From Physcomitrium patens (Eukaryota > Streptophyta > Bryopsida > Funariales > Funariaceae), in contig NC_037273.1 in assembly GCF_000002425.4 (NCBI RefSeq), positions 1,815,996-1,879,995 on the forward strand: DNA of 64,000 nucleotides, given 5' to 3'. The translations under genes and the position numbers were made by a program. This document shows, in pieces, positions 1-10,369 of this stretch (position 1 is the stretch's first letter; every line of letters begins with the position of its first letter). The notes beneath the pieces were generated by a model, which was not told the origin of the DNA, did not search any database, and saw nothing but the letters and a program-made list of their open reading frames with translations.

Positions 1-82
1 TACTAGGTGGCGGATATTGCACTCTTCCAAGAAAAGATGACTCTCGATAAGGTTCCAACAGAGAAACATGAAAGACTGGATG

Positions 83-643
83 TGTCAAGGACAAGAACTC
101 GATGAAAAAACAGTTCAGACAAGTAAGCCTTCACTCAAAGAAAAGTAACAAAATATGAATAATAAGTATGTATATTGAAAAGAGAAACTAGAATGGCTAT
201 TGCCAAAAGACAAGAAAACTAGAGACCCTTGAAACTAGACTAGAAGCAAGAAAGGAGTTGACAAGAGTGAAGAAGCCTTCACTCTTGTCTCTATATATAC
301 TATCTAATTAGGGGCTACGTGGCAATGTTCTATAGGACCTCCAATATGTGTTGACTTTGTAGGACACATGCCTTGACTTACAAGGCAAGTTTTTCTACGT
401 GTGGGCCACATAGTTAGCTTGATCTTCAAGCTAACAACATGTGTGGCACATGGCCAACTTGTTGACCACGTTTCTAATCCAAAAAGTCAATTAAAGACAC
501 CTATGAAGTCAAAGCAGCGTCTAGGAAGTTTCTAAGAAGCTTCTATATTAAATATTATAGAATTAACTTACTTTTATCTACTTTTACGTACTTCTACCTA
601 TTTCTATATGTAATTATTAGCTTACATGATTATGGCCGTGACA
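83..643 (-). repeat. Solo LTR of the E/F chromovirus family, with 5-bp target duplication
   Basis: This 561-bp LTR is inserted in minus orientation within element A. It starts TGTCAAGGACA and ends GGCCGTGACA on the plus strand, and GGATG flanks it on both sides (78-82 and 644-648). Element B has one uninterrupted GGATG at the corresponding site, so this is a true insertion. The same LTR, in plus orientation, is the 3' LTR of E and of F. It carries the TATA box and the 30-nt hairpin (260-289). No internal element sequence remains, so it arose by LTR-LTR recombination. Confidence 0.95.
260..289 (-). promoter_or_regulatory. TATA-proximal hairpin in solo LTR
   Basis: The arms GACAAGAGTGAAG and CTTCACTCTTGTC are perfect 13-bp complements around the 4-nt loop AAGC. 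In the sense (minus) direction the hairpin starts about 3 nt after a TATATATA box. It is the same structure as in the E and F LTRs. Confidence 0.8.
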
Positions 644-3600
644 GGATGTACCTTCATAGAAGCCGATAACTCCAGCCGGTATGCCACTGGATTAATTTGC
701 TTCTGGATGATAAATGGTCCCAATCTTCGATAGTCCAACTTATCACACGGTCGCTTGGTCTTGATATTTCGTCGAAGAAGCAAGGCTTTGTCTCCAACTT
801 TGAAAGTAGATGCTTGATTCCGAAATCTATCTGCAGACGTCTTATAGGATTCTTGAGCAGATTGTAATTGAAGCTTCAACATAGTTTGAAGCTCTGATAA
901 TTGCTTCCCAAATCCTTCAGCTGCTGGATTGTTATTTGTTGATGGACTCAATAAATCAAGCTTCGGATGATACCCATAGTTGGAAATGAATAGTGTTTGT
1001 TGAGTCGACGCATGGAGGGTGTTGTTATATGCAAACTCGACTAGCGGTAGATATGCAGTCCAATCGACTTGCTGATAGTTGATGCTGCATCGTAAGTACT
1101 GCTCCAAGACTTGGTTCACCCGTTCCGTTTGGCTATCACTTTGAGGATGAAAAGCTGAAGAAAGCTTGATATCCACCTTCAATATCCCAAAGAGAGATCT
1201 CCAAAACTTTGATACGAACTGGGTACCACGATATGATATGATATCATCTGGTAGTCCATGATATCGATACACATTATCGAGAAAGAGTCTTGTTGTGACT
1301 TCACTGGACGATGTCTTTTTACAAGGAACAAAGTGTGCCATCTTCGTAAGCCGATCTACCACGACAAAGATGCTATCAAATGAGTTTGATGATAGCAAGT
1401 CCGTGATGAAGTCCATAGAAATTGAAGACCATGGTCGACGTGGAATTGGCAATGGCTGTAGAAGTCCATAAGGGCGATGCCGAGGATTCTTAGATCTTGA
1501 ACAGATGTCACAAGAGAGGACAAAATCTTTCACATCCTTCCACATTTGGGGCCACCAAAAATCTCGAGAAATAAGCTCCAAGGACTTCTTGAATCCAAAA
1601 TATCCCGCACCTGGAAAATCATGGCGAGATTGAAGAACTCGGAGTCGTGCTAATCCTTTTGGAATGTACAATCGCTCTTCAAAGTATAAAAGATCTCCCT
1701 CCACCTTGAACTTGTTATCATTGGTATGTTGCTTGATATCAATGGCTACTGAATCTTTAATGGTCATAGCACGTACTTGGTTTAGGAAGTCAGCATCAAA
1801 TGATATAATAGTAGCACAAAGTTGAAATCTCTCTAGCTTCAATAATGTTGTACATTGTTGATCAAACACTGCTTCTCTAACCTTTGGTGCAAGATACGAT
1901 CTCCTTGATAAAGCATCGGATAGTCCTTGCTGCCTTCCAGGTCGATAAGTGATAACAAAATCGAATCTAAATAGCGACATATTCCACCGAGCTTGACGCC
2001 GATTTAAAACTCGAGCCGTTATGAAATACTCCAAATTCTTGTGATCCGTATATACGGTTACTGGATGTGCAACTCCTTCAAGAAAGTGACGCCATTCTTT
2101 GAAAGAATCCACTATAGCAAGAAGTTCCTTATTGTGGATCTCATAATTGATTTCAGTAGCAAAGAACTTCCGAAAATAGAATGCAACTGGATGGAGCTTC
2201 TTGTCTTCACTCATTTGTGAAAGCACAGCTCCCAAAGCAAAATCTGAAGCATCAGTTTCTAAATAGAAGGCCTTTGTAAAGTCTGGATGTACCAAAATTG
2301 GAGCTATAGTAAATGCTGTCTTCAAATCTTGAAACGCCTTCTCCGCCAAAGGTCCCCATTCCAACTTATCCTTGCATGTTAATCGAGTGAGAGGAGCAGC
2401 AACTTGAGAATAATTCTTCATGAAGATCCGATAGAAGTTAGCAAAACCAAGAAAGCATTGTACGTCTCTAACCATCTTCAGAACCTCCCAAGACATGATT
2501 GCTTCTACTTTCTTGGGGTCCATCTTCAAACCTTCTGTAGTCGCAATGAATCCCAAAAATTCCATCTCCGTCTGGTGAAATAAACACTTTTCTAATTTGG
2601 CATATAGTCCTCGCTTGCGTAGTTTCTCCAAGACCAAATGAACATGCTCTTCATACTCTTCCTTGTTTTTAGAGAATATTAGAATATCGTCCAAGTAGAT
2701 GACAACAAAATCGTCGAGGTGTTCTCGAAAGATGTCATTCATCATATGTTGAAAAACCGCTGGAGCATTGGTAAGACCAAAAGGCATGACATTATATTCG
2801 AAATGACCATACCTTGTACGGAATGCTGTCTTTTACTCATCTCCTTCCTTGATTCGTACGAGATTATAAGCTCCCCTTAGATCAATTTTTGTAAAGATCT
2901 TCGCACGTCCAAGTTGTTCTAAGAGACTAGAAATCAAGGGTAATGGATAACGATTTTTCTTTGTTACCTTGTTGAGGCCTCGATAGTCCACACACATTCG
3001 TAATGATCCATCTTTCTTCTTCACAAATAAGATGGGTGCTCCAGCTGATGATTTTGAATGACGAATGAAGTTCTTGGCTAGATTCTCGTCGATGTACTTT
3101 CGTAACTCTGCCAACTCCGTTTGCGATAGATTGTAGATTGGGCCAAAAGGTGGTTGTGCTCCTTCTTACAAGTCTATGGCACAATCATATGGTCGGTGTT
3201 CCGGTAGTATGTCGGTGTTCTTCTTTTGAAACACGTCTTCAAAATCCTTATATTGCTCCGGTATACTTGCTATTGAGATCTTCTCCTCGGTAGTTGGAGC
3301 CGCATAAATGAAAAATGGAGTGCCTTCCTTAGATGATCTTATAAACGCTCTTGCTCCAATGAATAAGGATTTCTTTTTTCGAGGTTTTTTACTAGGTTTT
3401 TTCTTGGGTGGTTTTGTGAGAAAAGTCATCTTCCGCAACTTCCAATCTATCAATGGATTATGTTTTTCCAACCAAGAAAGACCAAGAATAATAGGATTTG
3501 ATGGGGTTCTAATAATATTAAAAATAATATGACTACTATGGTCTTTAAACGTTACTTCTATAGGTTTTGATTCATGGGTGATGCTACCAGACAATAAAGG

Positions 3601-3899
3601 TCACCCATCTATCACCTCAATATGAACAGGTTTTGATTTTTGTACTAAAGGGATCTTATGACGCTTTGTAAATTCTTTGTCTAAAAAACAAGCAGATGCT
3701 CCTGAGTCTAGTAGTGCTAAGGTTCTCAATTTTTGAGGGCCGATAAACAGAGGGATTGTAAAACAAAGTGCAGGTTGGGCAGAAAGAAAGGAACCTGATT
3801 GTTGTTGGGATATTTCATTGTCCAGCCGCACGGTTCCTACTGTGGCTGGGCATCCTCGTTTTCCTGAACAAATACTCCCCTAGTCTTGACTATGCCTCG

Positions 3900-4726
3900 A
3901 TTTTGCTTTTTGGGGCAGTTTCCAACTTTGTGGCCTTGTCCACCACAATACAAGCATAAATTTTCCTCCATACGTCACTTTTTTTCTTCTATAATAAGAG
4001 ATTTGATACATACCGCATCAATTTGCATGTCTTCCGCCTCTAAATGCGAATTCACACCGCTTGCCGACATAGTTGGAGCATGGCGAATTATATGTTGTCT
4101 TGAGCATTGGTCTTGACGACGTTGGAATAGGCGATTATCGCACTTCACAGCTTGGCTAATGGCTTCATTGAGCGTTCGTGGATCAAGAAGAGTTAACAGC
4201 AAATCCTTCACATCATCTCTTAAACCCCAATAGAATTGACTCATCAACGCTTCTTCATCCCAATTGATATGACAAACTAATTGCCTGAAATCCGAAGCAT
4301 AGACTGATGTAGAACGCATCCCTTGTCGTAGCGACCGGATCTTTGTTGTAGCCCATCGAACCTTATCGTGTTCACCAAATGCTTCCGTAAATGCTTCCAA
4401 AAAGGTTTCGAAGTTGTTTAATATGGATGATTGTTTCTCAAACAAAGGAGCAAACCATGATAGAGCTTGTCCCGTAAGTAAGGTTCCAACAAGCCCAACA
4501 CGTGACTCCTCTGTTGGATATCGTTCGGGCTATAAAACTGTTATCAACCTGATTGAGGCTGGTGTAGTTTAGATTGTGCTATCCCAGATACTCCATCATT
4601 ATGAAGCCTTGCCACCACTCCTTCAATCTCTGCAGTTCTTTGTGATAACGTAGCGAGGGCATTCATAATAGCATCTAACTTAGACTTCGAACTTTCTGTC
4701 ATACTAATGTCTTGACCTCCAGCCAT
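3900..4726 (-). pseudogene. gag pseudogene of element A
   Basis: This encodes the degraded structural (capsid/nucleocapsid) protein of element A. It starts at ATG 4726 (MAGGQDISM), like the gag of B. Relative to B, about 50 codons are missing near 4550, where QPQ joins the IRLI region at a short CAA/ATCAGG homology; this removes the N-terminal capsid part. A frame change separates 3975-4445 from the zinc knuckle, which remains readable near 3905-3965 as CLYCGGQGHKVGNC (CX2CX4HX4C). The product cannot be full length. Confidence 0.85.
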
Positions 4727-4945
4727 TCTAAAAGAAGGACAAAAATGACCCTATAAGAGGCAATATTGGTTTATAGGAGGGTAATCCACAACCTATAAAA
4801 CACCTTAAAAATTTCAAGAAGAGGGGTAATCCACTCTCTCCAAGAAGAATAAGACTCCAATATTGTAACAGAAGAAGTATCAGTTTAGAGGAGGGTAATC
4901 CGCAACCTCTAAAAAATGCTAGTATACCTTCAAGTAGAGGGGTAA
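4727..4945 (-). repeat. Leader remnant of A with duplicated ~110-bp unit
   Basis: Two imperfect copies of a unit carry the paired motifs AGGAGGGTAATCC and GAGGGGTAATCC. Element B has the same duplication at about 10430-10635. The last part of the leader, with the primer-binding region, is missing here: GGTAA joins TGTCACGG of the LTR directly. Confidence 0.75.
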
Positions 4946-5072
4946 TGTCACGGACACAAAATATAGACTTGAAATCTAACAAGAAGTTCAAGAAGAAGTG
5001 GCAAAACTAGATTAAACAGATGAGTACAAGAACAACACCAGAAAGGTGAGCTAGAACTCCAAGAGATGTGTT

Positions 5073-5102
5073 GTCGAGACTGAAGAACCCTTCAGCCTCG
5101 AC
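5073..5102 (-). promoter_or_regulatory. TATA-proximal hairpin in the shared A/B LTR
   Basis: The plus-strand arms are GTCGAGACTGAAG and CTTCAGCCTCGAC with loop AACC. In sense RNA the single irregular pair is a G-U wobble, so all 13 positions can pair; in the antisense strand it would be an A-C mismatch. It begins 3 nt past the TATA run in the sense direction. Confidence 0.8.
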
Positions 5103-5222
5103 TCCTATATATATTATTGAATAAGAAGCTTCTCGAGCTACTTCCGCTAACTAGGATGCTTTTCCAACAACTTCTACTAATTAGGAAACTTCTCGAGCAA
5201 CTTCCTAGAATCTATTAAAATA

Positions 5223-5301
5223 TTCTAGAACCTTCTAAGAATATTCTAGAACCTTCTAAGAGAATCTTTAGGGAATGTTCTAAGAATCTTCTAGAACCTT
5301 C
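5223..5301 (-). promoter_or_regulatory. Heat-shock-element cluster in LTR U3
   Basis: Three perfect copies of TTCTAGAACCTTC (pattern TTCnnGAAnnTTC) occur at 5223-5235, 5244-5256 and 5289-5301, and related TTCTAGAAG and TTCGAAGAA motifs follow to 5348. In the sense direction they lie upstream of the TATA box, where an enhancer would act. This matches the consensus bound by heat-shock transcription factors; heat activation itself is inferred. Confidence 0.7.
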
Positions 5302-5367
5302 TAAAGGAATCTTTAGATAATATTCTAGAAGAATATTCGAAGAATCTTCCAATGTATGTCCATGACA

Positions 5368-5383
5368 TCACCTCCTCTTCTAG
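5368..5383 (-). other. Polypurine tract of element B
   Basis: In sense orientation this reads CTAGAAGAGGAGGTGA directly before the LTR start TGTCATGGACA. It would prime plus-strand DNA synthesis and fixes 4946-5367 as the 3' LTR of B. Confidence 0.8.
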
Positions 5384-5417
5384 CTTCGAGGTCTTCGAGA
5401 AGCAATGTTGTTATCAG

Positions 5418-5765
5418 TCAATACCAACGCAAGAAAATGAAAATCTGTCGCATCACATCCGCTATGAATTCCAATTGTTGTTCGCGAGGCAAATGATTCA
5501 TCGGCCCTTGGAGCCAACGGTAGTGACCAACTCCTTCAACCTCTGACCAAGCGTGGACTTCTGTGTCTTCATTGTGAAACTGTCCTCCAAACACACCTTC
5601 TGGCTGACCGTCGTAGGCAGGCTCGACCTCAAATACAATTACTAGCGATCTGTTGCTCGGTATCCTCCGACGTCGTTGTGGTGCAGGTGGTTCTTCATCT
5701 CGCGGTCGTCTTCGTGAGCTAGTCGCTTGAGATGACGTAACAAGTGTAGTATCTTGACTATCCAT
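5418..5765 (-). CDS. Small extra ORF (ORF3) between pol and 3' LTR of element B
   Basis: This is a 115-residue protein of unknown function, encoded after pol and before the purine tract. I chose ATG 5765 (MDSQDTTLV) because the reading frame upstream begins only with a TTG codon. The N-terminal third is rich in Arg, Pro and Glu and has a basic patch (PQRRRRIP) that could act as a nuclear localisation or nucleic-acid-binding segment. The C-terminal half holds a hydrophobic strand (LVIVFEVE) and a motif RWLQGPMNHL followed by a predicted helix. The same motif occurs at the same place in E (WLRGHINHL) and F (WLKGPINHL), so the ORF is an old part of these elements. No known domain is recognised; an envelope-like role is unlikely because there is no signal peptide or membrane segment. 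Confidence 0.7.
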   Translation of the reverse strand: MDSQDTTLVTSSQATSSRRRPRDEEPPAPQRRRRIPSNRSLVIVFEVEPAYDGQPEGVFGGQFHNEDTEVHAWSEVEGVGHYRWLQGPMNHLPREQQLEFIADVMRQIFIFLRWY

Positions 5766-5891
5766 GTCTAAAGGCCAAAATGATGAGAACAAACTATAGT
5801 TGCTAACAAAGTTCTACACTATCAAACTATGGGTTTTGGAGGTGCCCTCCTCCCTTTTTATGCTACTTGATGAGCAAGCTTCAACAAGAAG

Positions 5892-8800
5892 CTATCGTTG
5901 AATCGGCTTAGGTTTATGAGGATATCGTTGATGAAATTCTTGTACCTTTTTTGGCGCATTGGCAAGATTTTTGGTACGCTCCCACGTTCGTTCATTGATG
6001 TCGTATCCACTCCAATGCACTAAATACTCCAATTTTCTTCTATTACGCCGTGAATCTAGTACCTTTTCCACCTCGTATTCCTCATGGTTTTCAATTTCGA
6101 TACTTGGTGGCGGACTTTGTACTCTTTGGGGAAAAGCTGACTCTCGATAAGGTTCCAACATAGACACATGAAAGACTGGATGTACCTTCATAGTAGCTGG
6201 TAACTCCAGACGATATGCCACCGGATTGATCTGCTTCCCGATAACAAATGGCCCTAATCTCCGATAGTCCAATTTGTCACATGGCCGCTTGGTCTTGATA
6301 TTCCGTCGAAGAAGCCATACTTTACTTCCAACTTTAAAAGTAGGCGCCTCATTTCGATATTTATCTGCAGATGCCTTGTAACTCTCTTGGACAGATTGCA
6401 ATTGAAGCTTCAACGTCGCTTGAAGCTCCGATAGTTGCTTCACAAATCCTTCAGCTGCTGGGTTGTTATTTGCTGAAGAACTCAATAAATCGAGCTTGGG
6501 GTGGTATCCGTAGTTGGAGAAGAATGGTGTTTGTTGAGTTGACGCATGAAGAGTGTTGTTGTATGCGAACTCAGCAAGCGGTAGATATGCAGTCCAATCA
6601 TCTTGTTGATAGTTGATGGTGCATCGTAAATATTGCTCCAAAACTTGATTCACCCGCTCCGTTTGACCGTCAGTTTGAGGATGAAAAGCCGAAGAGAGCT
6701 TAATATCCACCTTCAATATCTCAAAGAAGGACCTCCAAAACTTGGATACAAACTGAGTACCTCGATCCGACACGATATCATCTGATAGGCCATGATAACG
6801 ATATATGTTATTAAGAAAGAGTCTTGCGGTGTCTTCACTTGACGATGTTTTCTTGCAAGGCACGAAATGCGCCATCTTGGTAAATCGATCTACCACAACA
6901 AAGATGCTGTCAAATGAATTCGATGGCGGTAGGTCCGTAATGAAGTCCATAGAAACTGAAGACCATGGTCGATGCGGAATAGGCAATGGCTGGAGAAGTC
7001 CATACGGACGATGTCGAGGGATCTTGGATCTTGAACAAACATCACAAGAAAGGACAAATTCCTTCACATCCTTCCACATTTGGGGCCACCAAAAATCTCG
7101 TGAAATGAGCTCCAAAGTCTTGTTGAATCCAAAATGTCCCGCAGCTGGAAAGTCGTGGCGAGATTGAAGTACTCGGAGTCGAGTTGGTCCTTTCGGGATA
7201 TACAACCGCTCCTCAAAATACAGAAGATCTCCCTCCACCTTAAACTTGTCATTATCGACACGTTGTTTGATGTCAAGAGCTATAGAATCCTCAATGGTCG
7301 CAGTACGTACCTCGTTGAGGAAGCCGTCATCGATAGTTGCAACAGTAGCAAAAATCCTGAATTTTTCTGGTTTCAAGAATGTTGTACATTGTTGATCAAA
7401 CGCTACTTCTCCAGCCTTTGGCGCAAGATACGATCTCCTCGATAATGCGTCAGATAATCCTTGCTGTTTTCCAGGGCGGTAGGTGATAATAAAGTCAAAT
7501 CGTGATAGAGACATATTCCATCGAGCTTGACGACGATTCAAAATTCGAGCTGTCATGAAGTACTCCAAATTCTTGTGGTCCGTATAAACAGTCACTGGAT
7601 GTGCAGCTCCTTCGAGGAAGTGACGCCACTCTTGGAAGGCATCTACTATAGCAAGCAGCTCTTTGTCGTGGATCTCGTAGTTGATCTCAGCAGCAGAGAA
7701 CTTCCGTGAATAGAACGCAACTGGGTGAAGCTTCTTGTCTATGCCCATCTGTGAAAGCACAGCTCCTAAAGCAAAATCTGAAGCATCGGTCTCTAAATAG
7801 AAAGCCTTTACAAAGTCAGGGTGTACCAAGATTGGAGCCGTAGTGAATGCCGTCTTGAGATCTTGAAATGCTTTTGCTGCTTGTGATCCCCATTCGAGCT
7901 TGTCTTTGCTTGTTAGACGCGTGAGTGGTGCAGCAACTTGAGAATACTTCTTGATGAAGATCCGATAGAAGTTAGCAAATCCAAAAAAACACTGAACATC
8001 TCTAACCGTCTTCGGAACTTCCCAAGATATAATTGCTTCTACCTTTTTTGGATCCATCTTCAAGCCCTCTGTAGTCGCAATGAAGCCCAAAAATTCCATC
8101 TCATTCTGGTGAAATTGACACTTCTCCAACTTGGCGTAGAGTCCTCGTTCGCGTAGTTTTTCAAGAACCAAACAAACGTGCTTCTCATGTTCTTCTTCAT
8201 TCTTGGAAAATATCAAAATATCATCCAGATAGATGACAACAAAGTCATCGAGGTACTCCCGAAAGATGTCATTCATCATATGTTGAAAGACCGCTGGAGC
8301 ATTAGTAAGACCAAAAGGCATGACATTGTACTCAAAATGGCCATACCTTGTACGAAAGGCTGTCTTCCATTCATCTCCTTCTTTGATTCGCACAAGGTTG
8401 TAGGCTCCTCTTAAATCAATCTTTGTAAAAATCCTTGCACGTCCAAGTTGATCTAGGAGGCTGGAGATCAAAGGTAAGGGATAGCGATTTTTCTTGGTCA
8501 CCTTGTTGAGTCCTCGGTAGTCCACGCACATCCCCAGTGAGCCATCCTTTTTCTTCACGAATAGGATTGGTGCTCCAGCTGGCGACTTTGAATGTCGAAT
8601 AAAATTCTTAGCTAGATTCTCATCGATGTACTTCCGCAATTCTGCCAACTCTGTCTGCGATAGGTTGTATATTGGACCAAAAGGTGGTTGCGCTCCTTCT
8701 TCCAAGTCTATGGCGCAATCATATGGTCGATGTTCCGGCAGTATATCGGCGTTCTTCTTCTGAAACACGTCTTCAAAATCCCTATATTGCTCTGGTATAT

Positions 8801-9367
8801 TCGATGTTGAGATATTCTCGCCGCTAGTTGGAGCTGCATAAATGACAAATGGTGCGCCTTCCTTGGACGATCTTAGGAACGCTCTCGCTCCAATAAACAT
8901 GGATTTCTTCATGTAGGTTCTACCAACAGGTTTATTATTATTTTTTTCAGGAAATGTTATCCTTCGTAGCCTCCAATCAATGGACGGATTATGATCTTCT
9001 AACCAAGAAAGACCAAGGATAACAGGGCTTGATGGGGTTCTAATAATATTAAAAACAACGTGACTACTATGGTCCTTAAACACCACTTCTATAGGTTCTG
9101 ATTCGTGGGTAACGTTGCCTGACAATAAGGGTCGTCCATCTATCACCTCTACGTGAACAGGTTTGGACTTCTGTACTAAACGGATCTTGTGGCGTTTAGC
9201 AAACTCTTCATCTAAAAAACAAGTAGATGCCCCCGAATCCAATAAAGCTAAAGTTTTTTGTTTTTAAGGGCCTAAAAATAAAGGAATTGTAAAGCAACGG
9301 GCAGGTTGGACAGAGAAGGAGGAACCTGATTGTTGTCGTGATATTAGATTGTCCAGCCGCACGGTTC
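5892..9367 (-). CDS. pol polyprotein of element B with chromodomain (one premature stop)
   Basis: This encodes protease, reverse transcriptase, RNase H, integrase and chromodomain, which copy the element RNA and insert the DNA. It is open for 1116 codons from 9242 to 5892. Upstream of that, the frame continues to the end of gag except for TAA 9264-9266, where A has CAA. Visible in order: protease LDSGAS; RT with PFGLTNAP and YLDDIL (near 8217-8231, about residue 337); RNase H ETDASDFALG and TDHKNLEYF; integrase HHCC domain ending CDVCSRSK; the catalytic triad in DFITDL, SDRGTQF and QTERVN; and a chromodomain with VEKVLDSRR, YLVHWSGY and TWER. Pol lies in the -1 frame relative to gag, so translation probably needs a frameshift. 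There is no ATG at the protease end. Confidence 0.92.
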
Positions 9368-10369
9368 CTACTGTGGCTGGGCGTCGTCGTTTTCCGGAAT
9401 CATCGCACTTCTAGTCTTGACAGGGTGCCAATTTTGCTTCTTTGGGCAATTTCCAACCTTGTGACCTTCTTCTCCACAGTACAAACATAACCCTTCCTTC
9501 ATACGCCGTTTCTTCTCTGTTGGAGTAAGAGATCGGGCACGCGCCGTGTCGATTTGCATGTCTGTTGCCTCCGAATGTGAGTTTAAGCTATTTGCAGACA
9601 TAGTCATGTCGTAACGAGTCATTTGGTGTCTTGGACGTTGGTCTTGGCGACGTTGGAATAGGCGATTGTCACACTTTACAGCTTGGCTAATAGCTTCATT
9701 GAGCGTTTGAGGATCAGGAAGAGATAACAGCAAGTCCTTCACATCATCCTTCAAGCCTCAATAAAACTGACTCACCAACGCCTCTTCACCCCAATTAATG
9801 TCACTTGCCAATTGTCTGAAATCCGAGGCATAGACTGATGCAGAGCGTGTTCCTTGTCGTAGCGATCGGATCTTTGTTGTAGCCCATCGAACTTTATCAT
9901 GCTCGCCAAATGCTTCTGCAAACGCCTCCAAGAACGTTTCAAAGTTACTCAGGATTGGCGATCGCTTCTCGAACAAGGGAGTAAACCAAGACAGAGCTTG
10001 TGCTGTAAGCAAGGTTCCAACAAGCCCAACACGTGCTTCCTCCGTCGGATAACGTTCGGGCTGTAAAATTATTATCAACCTGATTTGGTTGACAAAACCT
10101 TGAAACTTGGAACGAGTTCCATCAAACTTACCCGGAAGACTAACTCGAGGCTCCTTTCGTTGTAGGACTACTCGATCTTGTTGAACTGAAGGTAGAACTG
10201 CTTCTTCTGGCGCAGAAGTTTGAGGCTGATATGCTTTAGATGGCGCTATCTCAGATGCTCCATTATTATGGAGTCCTACCATGACTCCTTCGATCTCTGT
10301 TGTCCTATGTGACAACGAGGCAAGAGCATTTATGATGGCGTCTAGTTTGGATTCCAAACTTTCAGCCAT
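9368..10369 (-). CDS. gag of element B (one in-frame TGA)
   Basis: This encodes the capsid and nucleocapsid protein that forms the virus-like particle. The start ATG 10369 (MAESLESKLDAI) matches that of A, and the frame ends in TAG at 9368. It is 334 codons including TGA 9755-9757, which replaces the Trp seen in A (FYWGL); a single G-to-A change explains it. The N-terminal part is helical and coiled-coil-like; a capsid segment (FVNQIRLIIILQPERYP, TKIRSLRQG) follows, then one CCHC zinc knuckle, CLYCGEEGHKVGNC, near the C-terminus. Apart from the stop it looks intact. Confidence 0.88.

Larger units (their letters stand above)
1..3899 (-). pseudogene. pol pseudogene of element A (protease-RT-RNase H-integrase)
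   Basis: This encodes the broken replication and integration polyprotein of element A. The longest open stretch, 644-2787, spans the end of the RT (YLDDILIF near 2700), RNase H (ETDASDFALG, TDHKNLEYF), the integrase zinc domain and the catalytic core. Protease with the LDSGAS motif lies near 3700. Compared with B, stops occur at GDE-W (TGG to TAA near 2832), before EGAQ (GAA to TAA near 3171) and after IDG (CGA to TGA near 3602). In the catalytic core the usual SDRG reads SYRG, so a catalytic aspartate is lost. The solo LTR at 83-643 splits the C-terminal coding region; bases 1-82 continue it, and the chromodomain would lie outside the window. Confidence 0.9.
1..4945 (-). mobile_element. Chromovirus A (Tcn1-like Ty3/gypsy), degraded, runs off the left edge
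   Basis: This is a minus-strand LTR retrotransposon, closely related over its whole length to element B. Going left from 4945 it has a leader remnant, gag, protease, reverse transcriptase, RNase H, integrase and the start of the C-terminal tail, which leaves the window at base 1. A second-family solo LTR (83-643) interrupts the integrase C-terminal region. The 5' leader is cut short: the LTR at 4946 joins directly to a GAGGGGTAA motif, so the primer site present in B is gone. Several in-frame stops and a gag deletion make it non-functional. The 5' LTR role would fall to 4946-5367, which also serves as the 3' LTR of B. Confidence 0.9.
4946..5367 (-). repeat. LTR of A/B chromovirus family (3' LTR of B, shared with A)
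   Basis: This 422-bp LTR is bounded on the plus strand by TGTCACGGACA and TGTCCATGACA, which are near-perfect inverted ends. A purine tract in the sense direction lies immediately outside at 5368-5383, which makes it the 3' LTR of B; it also lies where the 5' LTR of A should be. It differs from the 5' LTR of B (10673-11105) mainly by an 11-bp deletion in the U3 repeat region and a few substitutions, which points to a fairly recent insertion. It contains heat-shock-element motifs, a TATA box (5106-5114) and the hairpin (5073-5102). Confidence 0.93.

Noticed and set aside
5073-5102. Rho-independent-type terminator
   Set aside because: This is a plant nuclear LTR; the hairpin follows a TATA box and has no U-tract role. 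A promoter or RNA-leader role fits better.
6805-8414. Plus-strand open frames across element B
   Set aside because: They are shadows of the minus-strand pol frame.
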